Notes: generated by a model from the sequence alone, not told the origin. A stretch of 64,000 bases of DNA from Flavobacterium profundi (GCF_006491645.1 NZ_VDCZ01000003.1:186001-250000), one strand, 5' to 3'; counted from the stretch's first letter, positions 27,435 through 35,876 are shown. Translations and numbers: made by a program.

Positions 27435-28005
27435 AATTCTCGATAATTTCAGTTGGTAATTGCATTCTTAAAATTGTCTCCAATTTTTTTCTACTTCTGA
27501 ATAGTTTCACTTTAGCGTTATTCGAACTAATGTTTAGTACTCTTGCTATTTCTTCTAAAGATTGCTCCTCATAATAATATAAAGTTAACAATATACTTTC
27601 TTCATAAGGCAATATCGCAAGACATTTTTGAATTAGTTCTTGCTGTTCTTGTTGGACTAATACATGAAACACACTTTCCAATTCTGACACTTCATTTCCT
27701 TTATAATTTTCCAAGGAAACGGCTAATGTTTCTTTTTTATATTTTTTTAAAACATCCAAACAAGTATGGTAAGCAATTTTATATACCCAAGTGGAAAATT
27801 TAGAATTGCCTTGAAATTTTGGTAACGATTTATACACTTTTATAAAAATATCTTGGGCTGCTTCTTCTGCTTCATCTCTGTTTTTAAGCATCCTCATAGC
27901 AATAGTAAATACCAAATCTTTATACTTGTCTACTAAAACAGTAAAAGATTGTGTATCACCTTGTAATACTTTTTGTATATAAATTTGATCTTCCGTATGA
28001 ATCAT
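27415..28005 (-). CDS. ECF-type RNA polymerase sigma factor
   Basis: A 196-residue extracytoplasmic-function sigma factor with regions 2 and 4 only. Region 2 is VDKYKDLVFTIAMRMLKNRDEAEEAAQDIFIKVY (about 23-56, written here across the core-binding and -10 parts) followed by GNSKFSTWVYKIAYHTCLD. Region 4 has SLEEIARVLNISSNNAKVKL as the -35-binding helix-turn-helix. It is co-transcribed with the overlapping putative anti-sigma gene and diverges from a DUF6249 membrane protein. The intergenic region carries a symmetric pair of ECF-like promoter elements, which suggests autoregulation. Confidence 0.93.
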   Translation of the reverse strand: MIHTEDQIYIQKVLQGDTQSFTVLVDKYKDLVFTIAMRMLKNRDEAEEAAQDIFIKVYKSLPKFQGNSKFSTWVYKIAYHTCLDVLKKYKKETLAVSLENYKGNEVSELESVFHVLVQQEQQELIQKCLAILPYEESILLTLYYYEEQSLEEIARVLNISSNNAKVKLFRSRKKLETILRMQLPTEIIENYERRNK

Positions 28006-28015
28006 ATTTAGGTAA

Positions 28016-28043
28016 GACTGCTATTTGCTTATTTTGGTTACAC
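28016..28043 (-). promoter_or_regulatory. ECF-like promoter for the sigma operon
   Basis: On the minus strand GTGTAACC (28043-28036) contains TGTAAC, followed after exactly 17 nt by AGTC (28019-28016). This resembles the TGTAAC-N17-CG(A/T)C layout known for ECF sigma promoters such as sigma-X of Bacillus. The sigma ATG at 28005 is about 10 bp after the -10 element. Confidence 0.5.
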
Positions 28044-28065
28044 CATTTTAAAAAAAACAAAAAAA

Positions 28066-28093
28066 GTGTAACCTGAATTTAACTCTTGTCGTC
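28066..28093 (+). promoter_or_regulatory. ECF-like promoter for the DUF6249 gene
   Basis: GTGTAACC (28066-28073) contains TGTAAC, followed after exactly 17 nt by CGTC (28090-28093). It is the mirror image of the minus-strand element, with 22 bp between the two octamers. The ATG at 28141 is 47 bp downstream. Confidence 0.55.
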
Positions 28094-28140
28094 ATAGACT
28101 AAAAACACATTCAATTTAATCAATTAAAAAACGAAAAGTT

Positions 28141-28482
28141 ATGGGATCAGAAATTATTATTGTGCCAGTTATGTTTTTATCCATTTTTGGAATCTTTTAT
28201 TTGTTCTTAAACACGCGCAACAAAGAACGATTAGCACTTATTGAAAAAGGAGTTGATGCCAACATCTTTTTTTCAAATAGCACTTCAGGTGTGCCTATTT
28301 GGAAAATCATTGTTATTAATCTGGCTTGTTTAATGATTGGTATTGGTACGGGAATACTATTAGCTTTAGTAGCTGATAATATGTTTAAAATTGAAAACGG
28401 ACCTATTTACCCAAGTTTCATTTTTATTTGTGCTGGTTTAGGATTGTTAGCTGGTTTTAAAATCGCTAAAAATCTAGAATAA
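28141..28482 (+). CDS. DUF6249-type small membrane protein
   Basis: A 113-residue protein with three hydrophobic helices (about residues 5-24, 52-76 and 90-108). The NTRNKERLALIEKGVDANIF stretch after the first helix is the recognisable part of the DUF6249-like family, common beside ECF sigma genes in Bacteroidota. Function is unknown. It diverges from the sigma operon and has a matching ECF-like promoter, so it is a probable member of that sigma factor's regulon. A long hairpin terminator follows. Confidence 0.72.
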   Translation: MGSEIIIVPVMFLSIFGIFYLFLNTRNKERLALIEKGVDANIFFSNSTSGVPIWKIIVINLACLMIGIGTGILLALVADNMFKIENGPIYPSFIFICAGLGLLAGFKIAKNLE

Positions 28483-28500
28483 TTTCAATAAAGCTTCTAA

Positions 28501-28536
28501 AAAATTGAACCCTTTTAAAAAAAGTGGTTCAATTTT
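28501..28536 (+). terminator. Terminator after the DUF6249 gene
   Basis: Outer stem AAAATTGAACC / GGTTCAATTTT (11 bp) with a possible inner CTTTT / AAAAG extension and a trailing T-run. Confidence 0.85.
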
Positions 28537-28555
28537 TTTTTACGTTTTAAAAACT

Positions 28556-28563
28556 TAATTTTG
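28556..28563 (+). promoter_or_regulatory. -7 box (TAATTTTG) for purT
   Basis: Full TAnnTTTG match 29 bp before the purT ATG. An inverted repeat GTTTCA-N8-TGAAAC (28563-28582) overlaps the expected transcript start and could be an operator. Confidence 0.45.
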
Positions 28564-28592
28564 TTTCAACTTAAACTGAAACACACACTACA

Positions 28593-29762
28593 ATGACTAA
28601 AAAAATTTTACTTCTTGGTTCTGGAGAACTTGGAAAAGAGTTTGTAATTGCCGCTCAACGCATTGGACAGCATGTAATAGCAGTGGATAATTATGAAAAT
28701 GCACCCGCAATGCAAGTGGCACACCAATTTGAAGTAATAAATATGTTAGATGGAACTGAATTAGATCGAATTGTTGCCAAACACCAACCTGATTTTATTG
28801 TCCCAGAAATAGAAGCCATTCGCACCGAACGCTTTTACGATTATGAAAAACAAGGTATTACAGTAGTTCCTTCAGCAAAAGCCGCTAATTTTACGATGAA
28901 CCGAAAAGCCATTCGTGATTTAGCTGCTAAAGAATTAGGCCTGCGTACTGCCAATTATCGTTATGCTACAACCGCAAAAGAATTAGAAGAAGCCGTAAAA
29001 GAAGTTGGCATTCCTTGTGTGGTAAAACCTTTGATGAGTTCATCTGGTAAAGGACAATCTACCATAAAATCAACAGAAGATATTGAAAAAGCTTGGAATT
29101 ATGCGGTTGAAGGTTCTCGTGGAGATGTTGTTGAAGTAATTGTTGAAGCCTTTGTAACCTTTGATTCAGAAATTACACTTTTAACTGTAACTCAAAATGA
29201 CGGTTTGCCTACTTTATTTTGTGCGCCCATTGGTCACAGACAAGAAAGAGGTGATTATCAGGAAAGTTGGCAACCTGCAACTATTTCTGAAGTAGCACTT
29301 ACTGAAGCACAAGACATGGCAAGAAAAGTTACCGAAGCATTGGGTGGCGCTGGTCTTTTTGGAGTGGAATTTTTTCTAACTAAAGAAGGTGTGTATTTCT
29401 CTGAATTATCACCAAGACCACATGATACAGGCATGGTAACTTTAGCCAACACGCAAAATTTCAACGAATTTGAATTACATCTGCGTGCCATTTTAAGCTT
29501 ACCTATTGCTGAAATTACTTTGGAAAGAAACGGTGCTAGCGCAGTTATTTTGGCTTCTGAAAATTCAAGTCAACCCACCTATAGCGGTATTGAAAAAGTA
29601 GCGGCATTATCCAAAACCGATTTTAGAATTTTTGGAAAACCCACCTCTAGACCCTATCGAAGAATGGGTGTGGTTTTAACCCATGACACAATAGAAACTC
29701 CTATTGAAACGATTACAGAAAGAGCCAAAGAAACAGCAAAATTAGTCTCTGTAAATTCTTAA
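28593..29762 (+). CDS. purT: Formate-dependent phosphoribosylglycinamide formyltransferase
   Basis: A 389-residue ATP-grasp enzyme that makes formyl-GAR from GAR, formate and ATP in purine synthesis. Features are the N-terminal [37 protein letters not shown] contacts, the ATP-grasp segments [15 protein letters not shown] and [28 protein letters not shown], and a C-terminal RMGVVLTHD. It is the usual length. It has a probable promoter and terminator of its own. Confidence 0.96.
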   Translation: MTKKILLLGSGELGKEFVIAAQRIGQHVIAVDNYENAPAMQVAHQFEVINMLDGTELDRIVAKHQPDFIVPEIEAIRTERFYDYEKQGITVVPSAKAANFTMNRKAIRDLAAKELGLRTANYRYATTAKELEEAVKEVGIPCVVKPLMSSSGKGQSTIKSTEDIEKAWNYAVEGSRGDVVEVIVEAFVTFDSEITLLTVTQNDGLPTLFCAPIGHRQERGDYQESWQPATISEVALTEAQDMARKVTEALGGAGLFGVEFFLTKEGVYFSELSPRPHDTGMVTLANTQNFNEFELHLRAILSLPIAEITLERNGASAVILASENSSQPTYSGIEKVAALSKTDFRIFGKPTSRPYRRMGVVLTHDTIETPIETITERAKETAKLVSVNS

Positions 29763-29776
29763 TGAAATAACATAAA

Positions 29777-29804
29777 AAAAGCCCAAAAATTAATTTGGGC
29801 TTTT
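29777..29804. terminator. Bidirectional terminator
   Basis: Perfect 11-bp stem (AAAAGCCCAAA / TTTGGGCTTTT) with a 6-nt loop, between purT and the convergent secreted-protein gene. Confidence 0.9.
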
Positions 29805-29812
29805 CTATTTTA

Positions 29813-32494
29813 TTATTGTTTGATAATTTTCAGAGTTTCTTCATATCCGTTATGGGTTACTTTTAAGAAGTAAATTCCTTTTTGAAAACTTGAAATGTCT
29901 ATTCTAGAAAAAGTAGCCTTTACAACTTCTTGATAGATTGTTTTTCCTAAAACATCAACCAAAACTACAGCTTCAATAGCATCATTTGTCTTAGAATGTA
30001 TAAATAACTCATTCGTGGCAGGATTTGGGTAAACCACAAAAGCATTTTTCTTAAAATCGGATATTCCTAAAGTCTCAACAAATTCAGTCGTAAAAGTATT
30101 GGTTACAATGGCCGGATTAAAATCAAAATAAATCTCAGCTGTATTTGGAATTATATCGCCGATTGCATAACCAGACATGGGTTTAATTTGAAAAACAATA
30201 TAACCTTTACCAATGGTTGTATTTGCAACAGATGGTGGTAAATCGATACCATCAAATTTCCAACTCAAATTATTGCCTTCTTTGATTAAGTTATAGTTAT
30301 GACTCGCATCTATCATTTTAAGGGTTGCAACATCTAACATAGCATCTAAAGCATCATCTACTTTTACATTTATAGCATTCGCTGTTCCTGTATTTTCAAA
30401 CTGAATGGTATAGGTTAAATAATCAGAAGAAGTAAAATCGGCATAGACAATTTTTCCACCATGTACTTCTGTTTTATCGTTTGGATCATAGGAACCAACC
30501 ACAACTTGCGATAACGTAGCTTCATTATTATTAGGATTAATATCTCCTGTAGGAAGTGTTATAGTAACCGAATTGGTTATAATATCTCCTAATGCTACAG
30601 TTGGAATCGTTGGTGTTTGCATTCTAACATAAATATAACGCGTTTCATTAGGCAATAAATTAGTAAAGTTATAACTAAACCCATTGGCATTGGTAACAAA
30701 TCCAGGTTCAGAAACATTGGTTATTGATACGATGGCATCGTTGGTAAAAGTAATCGTTCCATTCATTACCATATTACCATTATTTCTGTACATAATTTTC
30801 TCTTGGTAAACAAACCCTGGCCTAGGAGGCGCCCCATACTGGTTGAGAAACACTTGTAAATCTGGGCTATAATCACCTAAAATAGGAAAATTATAAGTTG
30901 TAACACCTGAATTTACAGGGACAGTAATATTCGTATAATTATTTTGTGTTACTGTAAAATTCTGATAGGCTGCATCAAGAGTATAACTCAAATTATAAGT
31001 ATTGGAAGCATTCGTTTCATATAAATAATATATCCCGTTTGAGGATTCAACATGTATGGTATTGCCATTATTAATTTGGTATTCAAATGAACCTACATTA
31101 ATATTTCGTTCACCATTATCTTGTATATTATTTCCGTTACTATCTAAAAAAGCATTTAGTTGTATTCCATCTGTTATAGCTAACGGGGTTATTTCTACAA
31201 CCCAATTAGAAGTTGAATTTCCATCGTAAGTTCCATTAAATAAAAAATCACGCGTAACATAGCCTGCATTAATGTCTTCTTGTGTTAACACATAAGTAGC
31301 CGTAAAAGTAGTAGTATCGGTAGCACCACCAGATAATGCAGCCAAAGTAGCGCCATTAGTTGACAAACCAAAAGCATCTAATGTAATATTAGTAAGGGCT
31401 AAGGGTTGCGTGTTTGTAAGTGAAAAAGTATAGGTAATCACATCGCCTATATTTACAAAACCATCATTGTTGTAATCTTGATAGATCCCATTAGATTCTA
31501 TATCAAAAATAGGATCAATAGTTACACATTCTGTAAAAAGACAACCAAAGCTATCAGTAACTTCAAAACAATGATTGCCCGAAGAGACATAAGAAAACTC
31601 TGGACTTAAACTTGAAATACCATCTATAGAATAAAAATAAGGAGGACTACCACCCATAACATTTATAATATGCACTGTATTCCCCACTATTTGAAGTGTT
31701 GCTGTAATAGGGTTGGGTTGTACAATTTGGATACTATTAGTAATAGCGGTGCATCCATTGCTATCCATTACAGCTATAAAATAAGTTCCTTCTGGTAAAT
31801 TTGTAAAAGTAGGGCTAGTTTGATGCGCTACACCACCATCAATTGAATATTGATAGATACCACTTCCTCCAGTTGCTTGAACCGTAATGGTTCCGTTAGA
31901 CATACAATCATAAGATTCTAGAAATGCAGTAGCTATAATAGGTTCAGGAGAAGGAACCGTAATTAACACATAACCAACACATCCCAAAAAATCAGTTGCA
32001 GAAATATAATAATCACCAGGTGGTAAACCTACTATTTGATTTCCAAATACTGGGCCAGCTGGAATTACAGAGGTATAATCATAGATATATTCTCCCGAAC
32101 CTCCAACAGCACTTACTCTTATTGTAGCACCAGTTGCACAACCGTTAGACTCAATAAAAGCAGTTACCACTATCTCATAATTCTCAATCAAATTAAATGT
32201 TTCATAAACCACCGATGTTGTATTGGTATTTTCAACTCTAACATAAATGGCTTCAGGACTAGGAACACTTGTATAAGAAGAAGGGTTTGCAATGGCATTT
32301 ACATTATTTTGCGCATCTACAAGGCTAACATGATAGGTAATTATTAGGTCTTCTGGATTTTGGGATCCAATTAAAATGGCTTCTTGAGAAGTTAAATCAA
32401 ATACATTATTTCCTGCACAATTATGCAAATCTGAAATTTGTGCAAAAAGTGAAATTTGAAATAAAATAAAAAATGATAGTAGTATTTTTTTCAT
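29813..32494 (-). CDS. Large secreted protein with SprB-like repeats and a type IX sorting domain
   Basis: An 893-residue exported protein. A signal peptide (MKKILLSFFILFQISLFAQ) is followed by repeated modules of about 80 residues with the pattern ESNGCATGATI, GGSGEYIY, LPPGDYYI, which match SprB-like repeats. A DUF11/DUF7619-like part follows (SYDPNDKTEVHGGKI, YTIQFENTGTANAINVKV, AEIYFDFNPAIVTNTF). The last 75 residues (VVYPNPATNELFIHS, DISSFQKGIYFLKV) form a type A C-terminal sorting domain, so it should cross the outer membrane by the type IX system and be surface-attached or released. Nine codons further upstream are open, but a -7 box at 32519-32526 makes the ATG at 32494 the better start. 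Confidence 0.88.
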   Translation of the reverse strand: MKKILLSFFILFQISLFAQISDLHNCAGNNVFDLTSQEAILIGSQNPEDLIITYHVSLVDAQNNVNAIANPSSYTSVPSPEAIYVRVENTNTTSVVYETFNLIENYEIVVTAFIESNGCATGATIRVSAVGGSGEYIYDYTSVIPAGPVFGNQIVGLPPGDYYISATDFLGCVGYVLITVPSPEPIIATAFLESYDCMSNGTITVQATGGSGIYQYSIDGGVAHQTSPTFTNLPEGTYFIAVMDSNGCTAITNSIQIVQPNPITATLQIVGNTVHIINVMGGSPPYFYSIDGISSLSPEFSYVSSGNHCFEVTDSFGCLFTECVTIDPIFDIESNGIYQDYNNDGFVNIGDVITYTFSLTNTQPLALTNITLDAFGLSTNGATLAALSGGATDTTTFTATYVLTQEDINAGYVTRDFLFNGTYDGNSTSNWVVEITPLAITDGIQLNAFLDSNGNNIQDNGERNINVGSFEYQINNGNTIHVESSNGIYYLYETNASNTYNLSYTLDAAYQNFTVTQNNYTNITVPVNSGVTTYNFPILGDYSPDLQVFLNQYGAPPRPGFVYQEKIMYRNNGNMVMNGTITFTNDAIVSITNVSEPGFVTNANGFSYNFTNLLPNETRYIYVRMQTPTIPTVALGDIITNSVTITLPTGDINPNNNEATLSQVVVGSYDPNDKTEVHGGKIVYADFTSSDYLTYTIQFENTGTANAINVKVDDALDAMLDVATLKMIDASHNYNLIKEGNNLSWKFDGIDLPPSVANTTIGKGYIVFQIKPMSGYAIGDIIPNTAEIYFDFNPAIVTNTFTTEFVETLGISDFKKNAFVVYPNPATNELFIHSKTNDAIEAVVLVDVLGKTIYQEVVKATFSRIDISSFQKGIYFLKVTHNGYEETLKIIKQ

Positions 32495-32518
32495 ATAGTA
32501 TTCTAAAAAATTAATTCT

Positions 32519-32526
32519 CAAAGATA
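32519..32526 (-). promoter_or_regulatory. -7 box (TATCTTTG) for the T9SS-exported protein gene
   Basis: On the minus strand TATCTTTG lies 25 bp before the ATG at 32494, in the divergent gap with the DUF6370 gene. Confidence 0.45.
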
Positions 32527-32588
32527 TACAAATAACTTTTTTAAATTACTATGAAAAGAGTAAATTAGCCTTTCTAAACATACTAATC

Positions 32589-32912
32589 ATGAAAAAAATC
32601 CTGCTATTGTTAGCTTTGTTTTTACTAAATATTGCGGTTGCACAAGAGAAAAAACCAACTAATAAAAAACAAATTGTAGAAGCGTCTTGTGGGCAATGCC
32701 AATTTGGAATGAAAGGTAACGGTTGTGATTTAGCCGTTAGAATAGACGGAAAAGCGTATTTTGTTGAAGGCACACATATCGACAAACACGGAGACGCTCA
32801 TGCCGAAGATGGTTTTTGTCAAGCGATTCGCAAAGCGGAAGTTATAGGTACCATTAAAGATACGGTGTTTGTTGTGACTCATTTTAAATTACTTCCAAAA
32901 AGAACAAAATAA
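32589..32912 (+). CDS. DUF6370-type exported cysteine protein
   Basis: A 107-residue protein with a signal peptide (MKKILLLLALFLLNIAVAQ). The mature part has four cysteines: a CGQC pair near residue 34-37, a further cysteine in NGCDLAVRIDGKAYFVEGT, and one in GFCQAIRKAEV. The pattern CxxCxxxxxGxGCDLAV...GK.YFV.G fits DUF6370, a small periplasmic family of unknown role whose cysteines and histidines (HIDKHGDAHAEDGF) could bind metal. Its stop overlaps the Crp/Fnr start by 1 bp, so the two are translated from one mRNA. Confidence 0.75.
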   Translation: MKKILLLLALFLLNIAVAQEKKPTNKKQIVEASCGQCQFGMKGNGCDLAVRIDGKAYFVEGTHIDKHGDAHAEDGFCQAIRKAEVIGTIKDTVFVVTHFKLLPKRTK

Positions 32913-33487
32913 TGGCTTTAATTTTAGACAATATTTCCAAAATAACGCCACTTACCGATAGTGAGAAAGAGTTCATTCTTTCCAAAACAGAAGTCAAAGA
33001 ATTTAAAGCAAAGACATTGTTACATAGTGCTGGTGAAATATGCAAACATTCTTATTTTGTTAATTCGGGTATTGTAAGAAGTTTCAATATTAATGATCAT
33101 ATTGTAGAACATGTGTTGCATTTTGCCTGCGAAGGTTGGTGGATTGGTGACATGTACAGTTTACTTTCTCAAAAGCCAGGGAATTTATTTATTGAAGTAT
33201 TGGAAGATGCAGAAGTAGTTGTATTATCCAAAGAAAATCAGGAAATTTTATATCATGAAATTCCAAAATTAGAACGTTTTTTTCGCATTTTAATGGAAAA
33301 ATCATTGGTTGCCCACCAAGAGCGATTAATGGATAATTTGAGTCTGTCTGCAGAAGAACGATTCGAAAAATTTTGCAATCGCTATCCGGGTTTAATTCTA
33401 AAGGTTCCTCAGAAACAAATTGCTTCTTATATTGGTGTAACCCCTGAATTCTTTAGTAAAATGAAATCGAAAATGTTGCGAAAATAA
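32912..33487 (+). CDS. Crp/Fnr-family transcriptional regulator
   Basis: A 191-residue regulator. The N-terminal cyclic-nucleotide-binding-like domain shows FVNSGIVRSFNIND and GWWIGDMYSLLSQKPG, but lacks the residues that bind cAMP in Crp, and there is no FNR-type cysteine cluster. The long dimer helix is followed by a winged-helix domain with QKQIASYIGVTPEFFSKMKS as helix-turn-helix near 165-186. The start overlaps the DUF6370 stop (TAATG), so the exported protein and regulator are coupled. Two 5-4-5 palindromes of Crp/Fnr architecture lie 2.3 and 4.7 kb downstream at the redox/stress genes and are the best candidate targets (inference). Confidence 0.92.
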   Translation: MALILDNISKITPLTDSEKEFILSKTEVKEFKAKTLLHSAGEICKHSYFVNSGIVRSFNINDHIVEHVLHFACEGWWIGDMYSLLSQKPGNLFIEVLEDAEVVVLSKENQEILYHEIPKLERFFRILMEKSLVAHQERLMDNLSLSAEERFEKFCNRYPGLILKVPQKQIASYIGVTPEFFSKMKSKMLRK

Positions 33488-33509
33488 TTTTACCAATTTC
33501 CAAAAAGAA

Positions 33510-33782
33510 TCTAAAAGTTTCTTTCTAATACCTAAAAGCTATTAATTACTACCTTAGAGCTTCTTTTTAATAGCTCAAAGCTTTTAATTACCACCTGAAA
33601 GCTTCTTCTTAATACCAAAAAGCTTCTTTTTAATAGCTTATAGCTTTTAATTACTACCTAAAAGCTCCTTCTTAATATCTAATAGCTTCTTTATAATACC
33701 AAAAAGGTTTAAATTACTACCACAAAGCCTCTTTCTAATACCTTATAGGTTTTAATTCATAACAATAGGCTGTTTTTGATAC
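33510..33782. repeat. Non-coding 21-bp tandem repeat array (about 13 units)
   Basis: Thirteen consecutive 21-bp units with no insertion or deletion between them; the last is the most degenerate. Two unit types alternate: type A like CCTAAAAGCTTCTTTTTAAT(A) and type B like GCTCAAAGCTTTTAATTAC(CA). The order reads A B A B A A B A A B A B then a degenerate unit. The best-kept core is AAAGCTT. All six frames contain stops within the array, so it is not coding now. It fills the gap between the 3' ends of the convergent regulator and phospholipase genes. It is not a CRISPR array, since there is no constant repeat with unique spacers. Confidence 0.9.
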
Positions 33783-33820
33783 CTTTGAAAACCAAGCGCA
33801 TTCAATTATAATTAAAAAAT

Positions 33821-34732
33821 TTACCAATTTGCAAAAGAAATTCCAATTCCTAAAGTCGTTTGACGTACATTATAATCGATTAAGGTTTCCCCATACCCAT
33901 GAAACACTTGTGCATGCCCTCTCAAATGGCCTCGAATAGGAAAAACATAATTCAATTGAATATTCCCTTTTTTTAGAGTCGAAAAAGAATGCGACATAAT
34001 CGTATAAAATTCATGCTTGCCAAAATTTGCTCCTACTTCTAGTTCCGCATCTCCAATAAATTGTGTAATTCCTGGATTTTCATCTTCTTCATCTGGCATA
34101 CGATACCAAGGTCTGAAATTAACATTCCAATTTTTATATTCGTAACCAATATTAAAAATGATCCGATTCCAACTCCTAGAAGTAGGAATATCTTTACCAT
34201 TAGACTGATGATTTAAAATAAAACCAAAATTTCTAATTTTTCCTCCCCATAAATCGACGTGCATAGGGAAATTAAAAATAATTTCAGGTTCATAATTTAA
34301 TTCTCTAAAAGCACGAGATAGTTTTTTATTGTATACTTGCCAATGTGCTTTTTGGGTATAAGCCACCCACAAATCTCCTTTTCCAAAAAATAAACCTTCC
34401 ACTACTTTTGTCTTAAAACTAATTTGAAATTTTGCTTCTATATTATCAAATATATTGGTATCATCTGTTGCAAATTCGCCACTTTCATTAAACGGTGCTT
34501 CATTTTTTTTTGTAGACCATCGGGCAGCGGCAAAATAGATAGGTCTATACGATACCAAACGAAAAGTTCCTTTTCTATCGATACTATCTAATTCCCATTG
34601 TTGAGAAATCGTTTTCTTAATAATGGGGTTGTGAAAAGTTTGTTGTGCAAAAGTTTTAGAAACGAACAACATCATTACAATCAATAACTTATTAAAGTGT
34701 GGCATTAGAGGTTTATTTAATGTATTAGTCAT
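33821..34732 (-). CDS. pldA: Outer membrane phospholipase A
   Basis: A 303-residue outer membrane beta-barrel enzyme that hydrolyses acyl chains of phospholipids. The signal peptide contains HFNKLLIVMMLFVSKTFAQ. The active-site stretch NHQSNGKDIPTSRSWNR carries the His, Ser and Asn of the OMPLA triad in the family pattern HxSNG...SRSWNR, and Ca2+-dependent dimer activation is typical. Many alternating strands follow and the last residue is aromatic (SFANW), as in barrel proteins. The ATG at 34732 gives the longest form; the ATG at 34705 (MPHFNKLL) gives a more usual signal peptide and is possible. Confidence 0.9.
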   Translation of the reverse strand: MTNTLNKPLMPHFNKLLIVMMLFVSKTFAQQTFHNPIIKKTISQQWELDSIDRKGTFRLVSYRPIYFAAARWSTKKNEAPFNESGEFATDDTNIFDNIEAKFQISFKTKVVEGLFFGKGDLWVAYTQKAHWQVYNKKLSRAFRELNYEPEIIFNFPMHVDLWGGKIRNFGFILNHQSNGKDIPTSRSWNRIIFNIGYEYKNWNVNFRPWYRMPDEEDENPGITQFIGDAELEVGANFGKHEFYTIMSHSFSTLKKGNIQLNYVFPIRGHLRGHAQVFHGYGETLIDYNVRQTTLGIGISFANW

Positions 34733-34914
34733 CCACGAAATTAGCCTTTCGCCAAGCGTTTCGGTTTCAATACTTTCGAAATCTTTTACATAATTACTAG
34801 GTCTTCCTCTAACTTAGAAACATTTTATATAAATTTGAATACTAGAGTTGGTTTACATTATAAAAAGTAAATCAATTGTACATTTCTATTCCTTTAATTA
34901 TTTATTGAAAACAA

Positions 34915-35823
34915 ATGGATATCAAAAAAATTTCTGATTTAATTTCTGAAAAATTAACCTATTGGTTAGAAAGTTTAATTAAATTATTACCCAATATCTT
35001 TTTGGCAGTTGTTGTGTTAGTTTTAGGCTTATTTATAGCAAAATTCATTCGCAAAATTGCACACAAACTCTTTGCTAAGGTTTCTAAAAACATTACTTTA
35101 AATAACTTGTTCAGTTCTATTGTCTACTTAACGGTAATAGGAATCGTGATTTTTACGGTTTTGAGTATTTTAAAACTCGACAAAGCGGTGACTTCTATTT
35201 TAGCGGGTGCTGGTATTTTAGGTTTAGCATTGGCTTTTGCCTTCCAAGATATCGCAGCAAATTTTATGTCGGGTATTTTTATTTCTTTCCGAAAACCTTT
35301 ACGGGTAGGTGATATTGTTGAAGTGAAAGATTATATGGGTAAAATAACGGAAGTCAACCTTAGAGACACCGTTATGGAAACTTTTAAAGGACAGGTGGTT
35401 ATTATTCCTAATAAAGAAGTATTTCAAAATCCCATTGAAAATTATTCACACATTAGAAAAAGACGCTTTGATTTGACTGTTGGAGTGTCTTATGGTGAAG
35501 ACTTAGAAAAGGTTCAAAAAATTACGTATGATGCTGTTAAAGATATACCCGATTTATCGGAAGAAGATGAAGTAAAAGTTTTTTTTACCGAATTTGGTGA
35601 TAGCTCCATCAATTTATCAGTTCGCATGTGGGTAAATACACCAGAACAATCGGTTTACAATAAAGTAGGTAGCGAGGCCATCATCAGAATTAAGAAAGCA
35701 TATGATGCAAATGAAATTGTGATTCCGTTCCCAATTCGCACCTTAGATTTTGGAATTAAAGGCGGTTTACCACTCAATGAAGTACCCATTCAAATTAGCA
35801 ACGGGACTGAAAAAAAACAATAA
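34915..35823 (+). CDS. MscS-family mechanosensitive channel
   Basis: A 302-residue inner membrane protein with three membrane helices (about residues 24-45, 67-90 and 95-115). The pore helix (AGAGILGLALAFAFQDIAANF) is followed by the beta domain with SGIFISFRKPLRVGDIVEV and NKEVFQNPIENYS. It forms a heptameric channel that opens under membrane tension to release solutes. Length is close to E. coli MscS (286). A TAAATTTG box at 34830-34837 is a possible promoter. Confidence 0.94.
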   Translation: MDIKKISDLISEKLTYWLESLIKLLPNIFLAVVVLVLGLFIAKFIRKIAHKLFAKVSKNITLNNLFSSIVYLTVIGIVIFTVLSILKLDKAVTSILAGAGILGLALAFAFQDIAANFMSGIFISFRKPLRVGDIVEVKDYMGKITEVNLRDTVMETFKGQVVIIPNKEVFQNPIENYSHIRKRRFDLTVGVSYGEDLEKVQKITYDAVKDIPDLSEEDEVKVFFTEFGDSSINLSVRMWVNTPEQSVYNKVGSEAIIRIKKAYDANEIVIPFPIRTLDFGIKGGLPLNEVPIQISNGTEKKQ

Positions 35824-35830
35824 TTTTTTT

Positions 35831-35876
35831 CTTAATCTAGGTTAAGGAAAAAAGAGACGTGTTGGTCGTAAATTTG
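35831..35876 (+). promoter_or_regulatory. Pirin-operon promoter with a 16-bp Crp/Fnr-like palindrome
   Basis: The near-palindrome CTTAATCTAGGTTAAG (35831-35846, TTAAT-N4-GTTAA within it) lies 22 bp before TAAATTTG (35869-35876). With the transcript start 4 bp after the box, the palindrome centres at -41.5, the class II activator position. The same element with the same spacing recurs at 38181-38226. Confidence 0.75.

Noticed and set aside
33510..33782. Possible CRISPR array in the repetitive region
   Set aside because: Units are contiguous 21-mers that diverge along their whole length. There is no constant repeat separated by unique spacers and no cas gene in the window.
33510..33782. Possible repeat-protein gene, since 21 bp equals seven codons
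   Set aside because: Stop codons occur in all six frames within the array (for example type A and type B units each close different frames).
34791..34837. Possible third copy of the Crp/Fnr-like operator before the MscS gene
   Set aside because: Only the CTAGGT core matches. The flanking half-site bases do not, and the distance to the TAAATTTG box is 39 rather than 38 bp.
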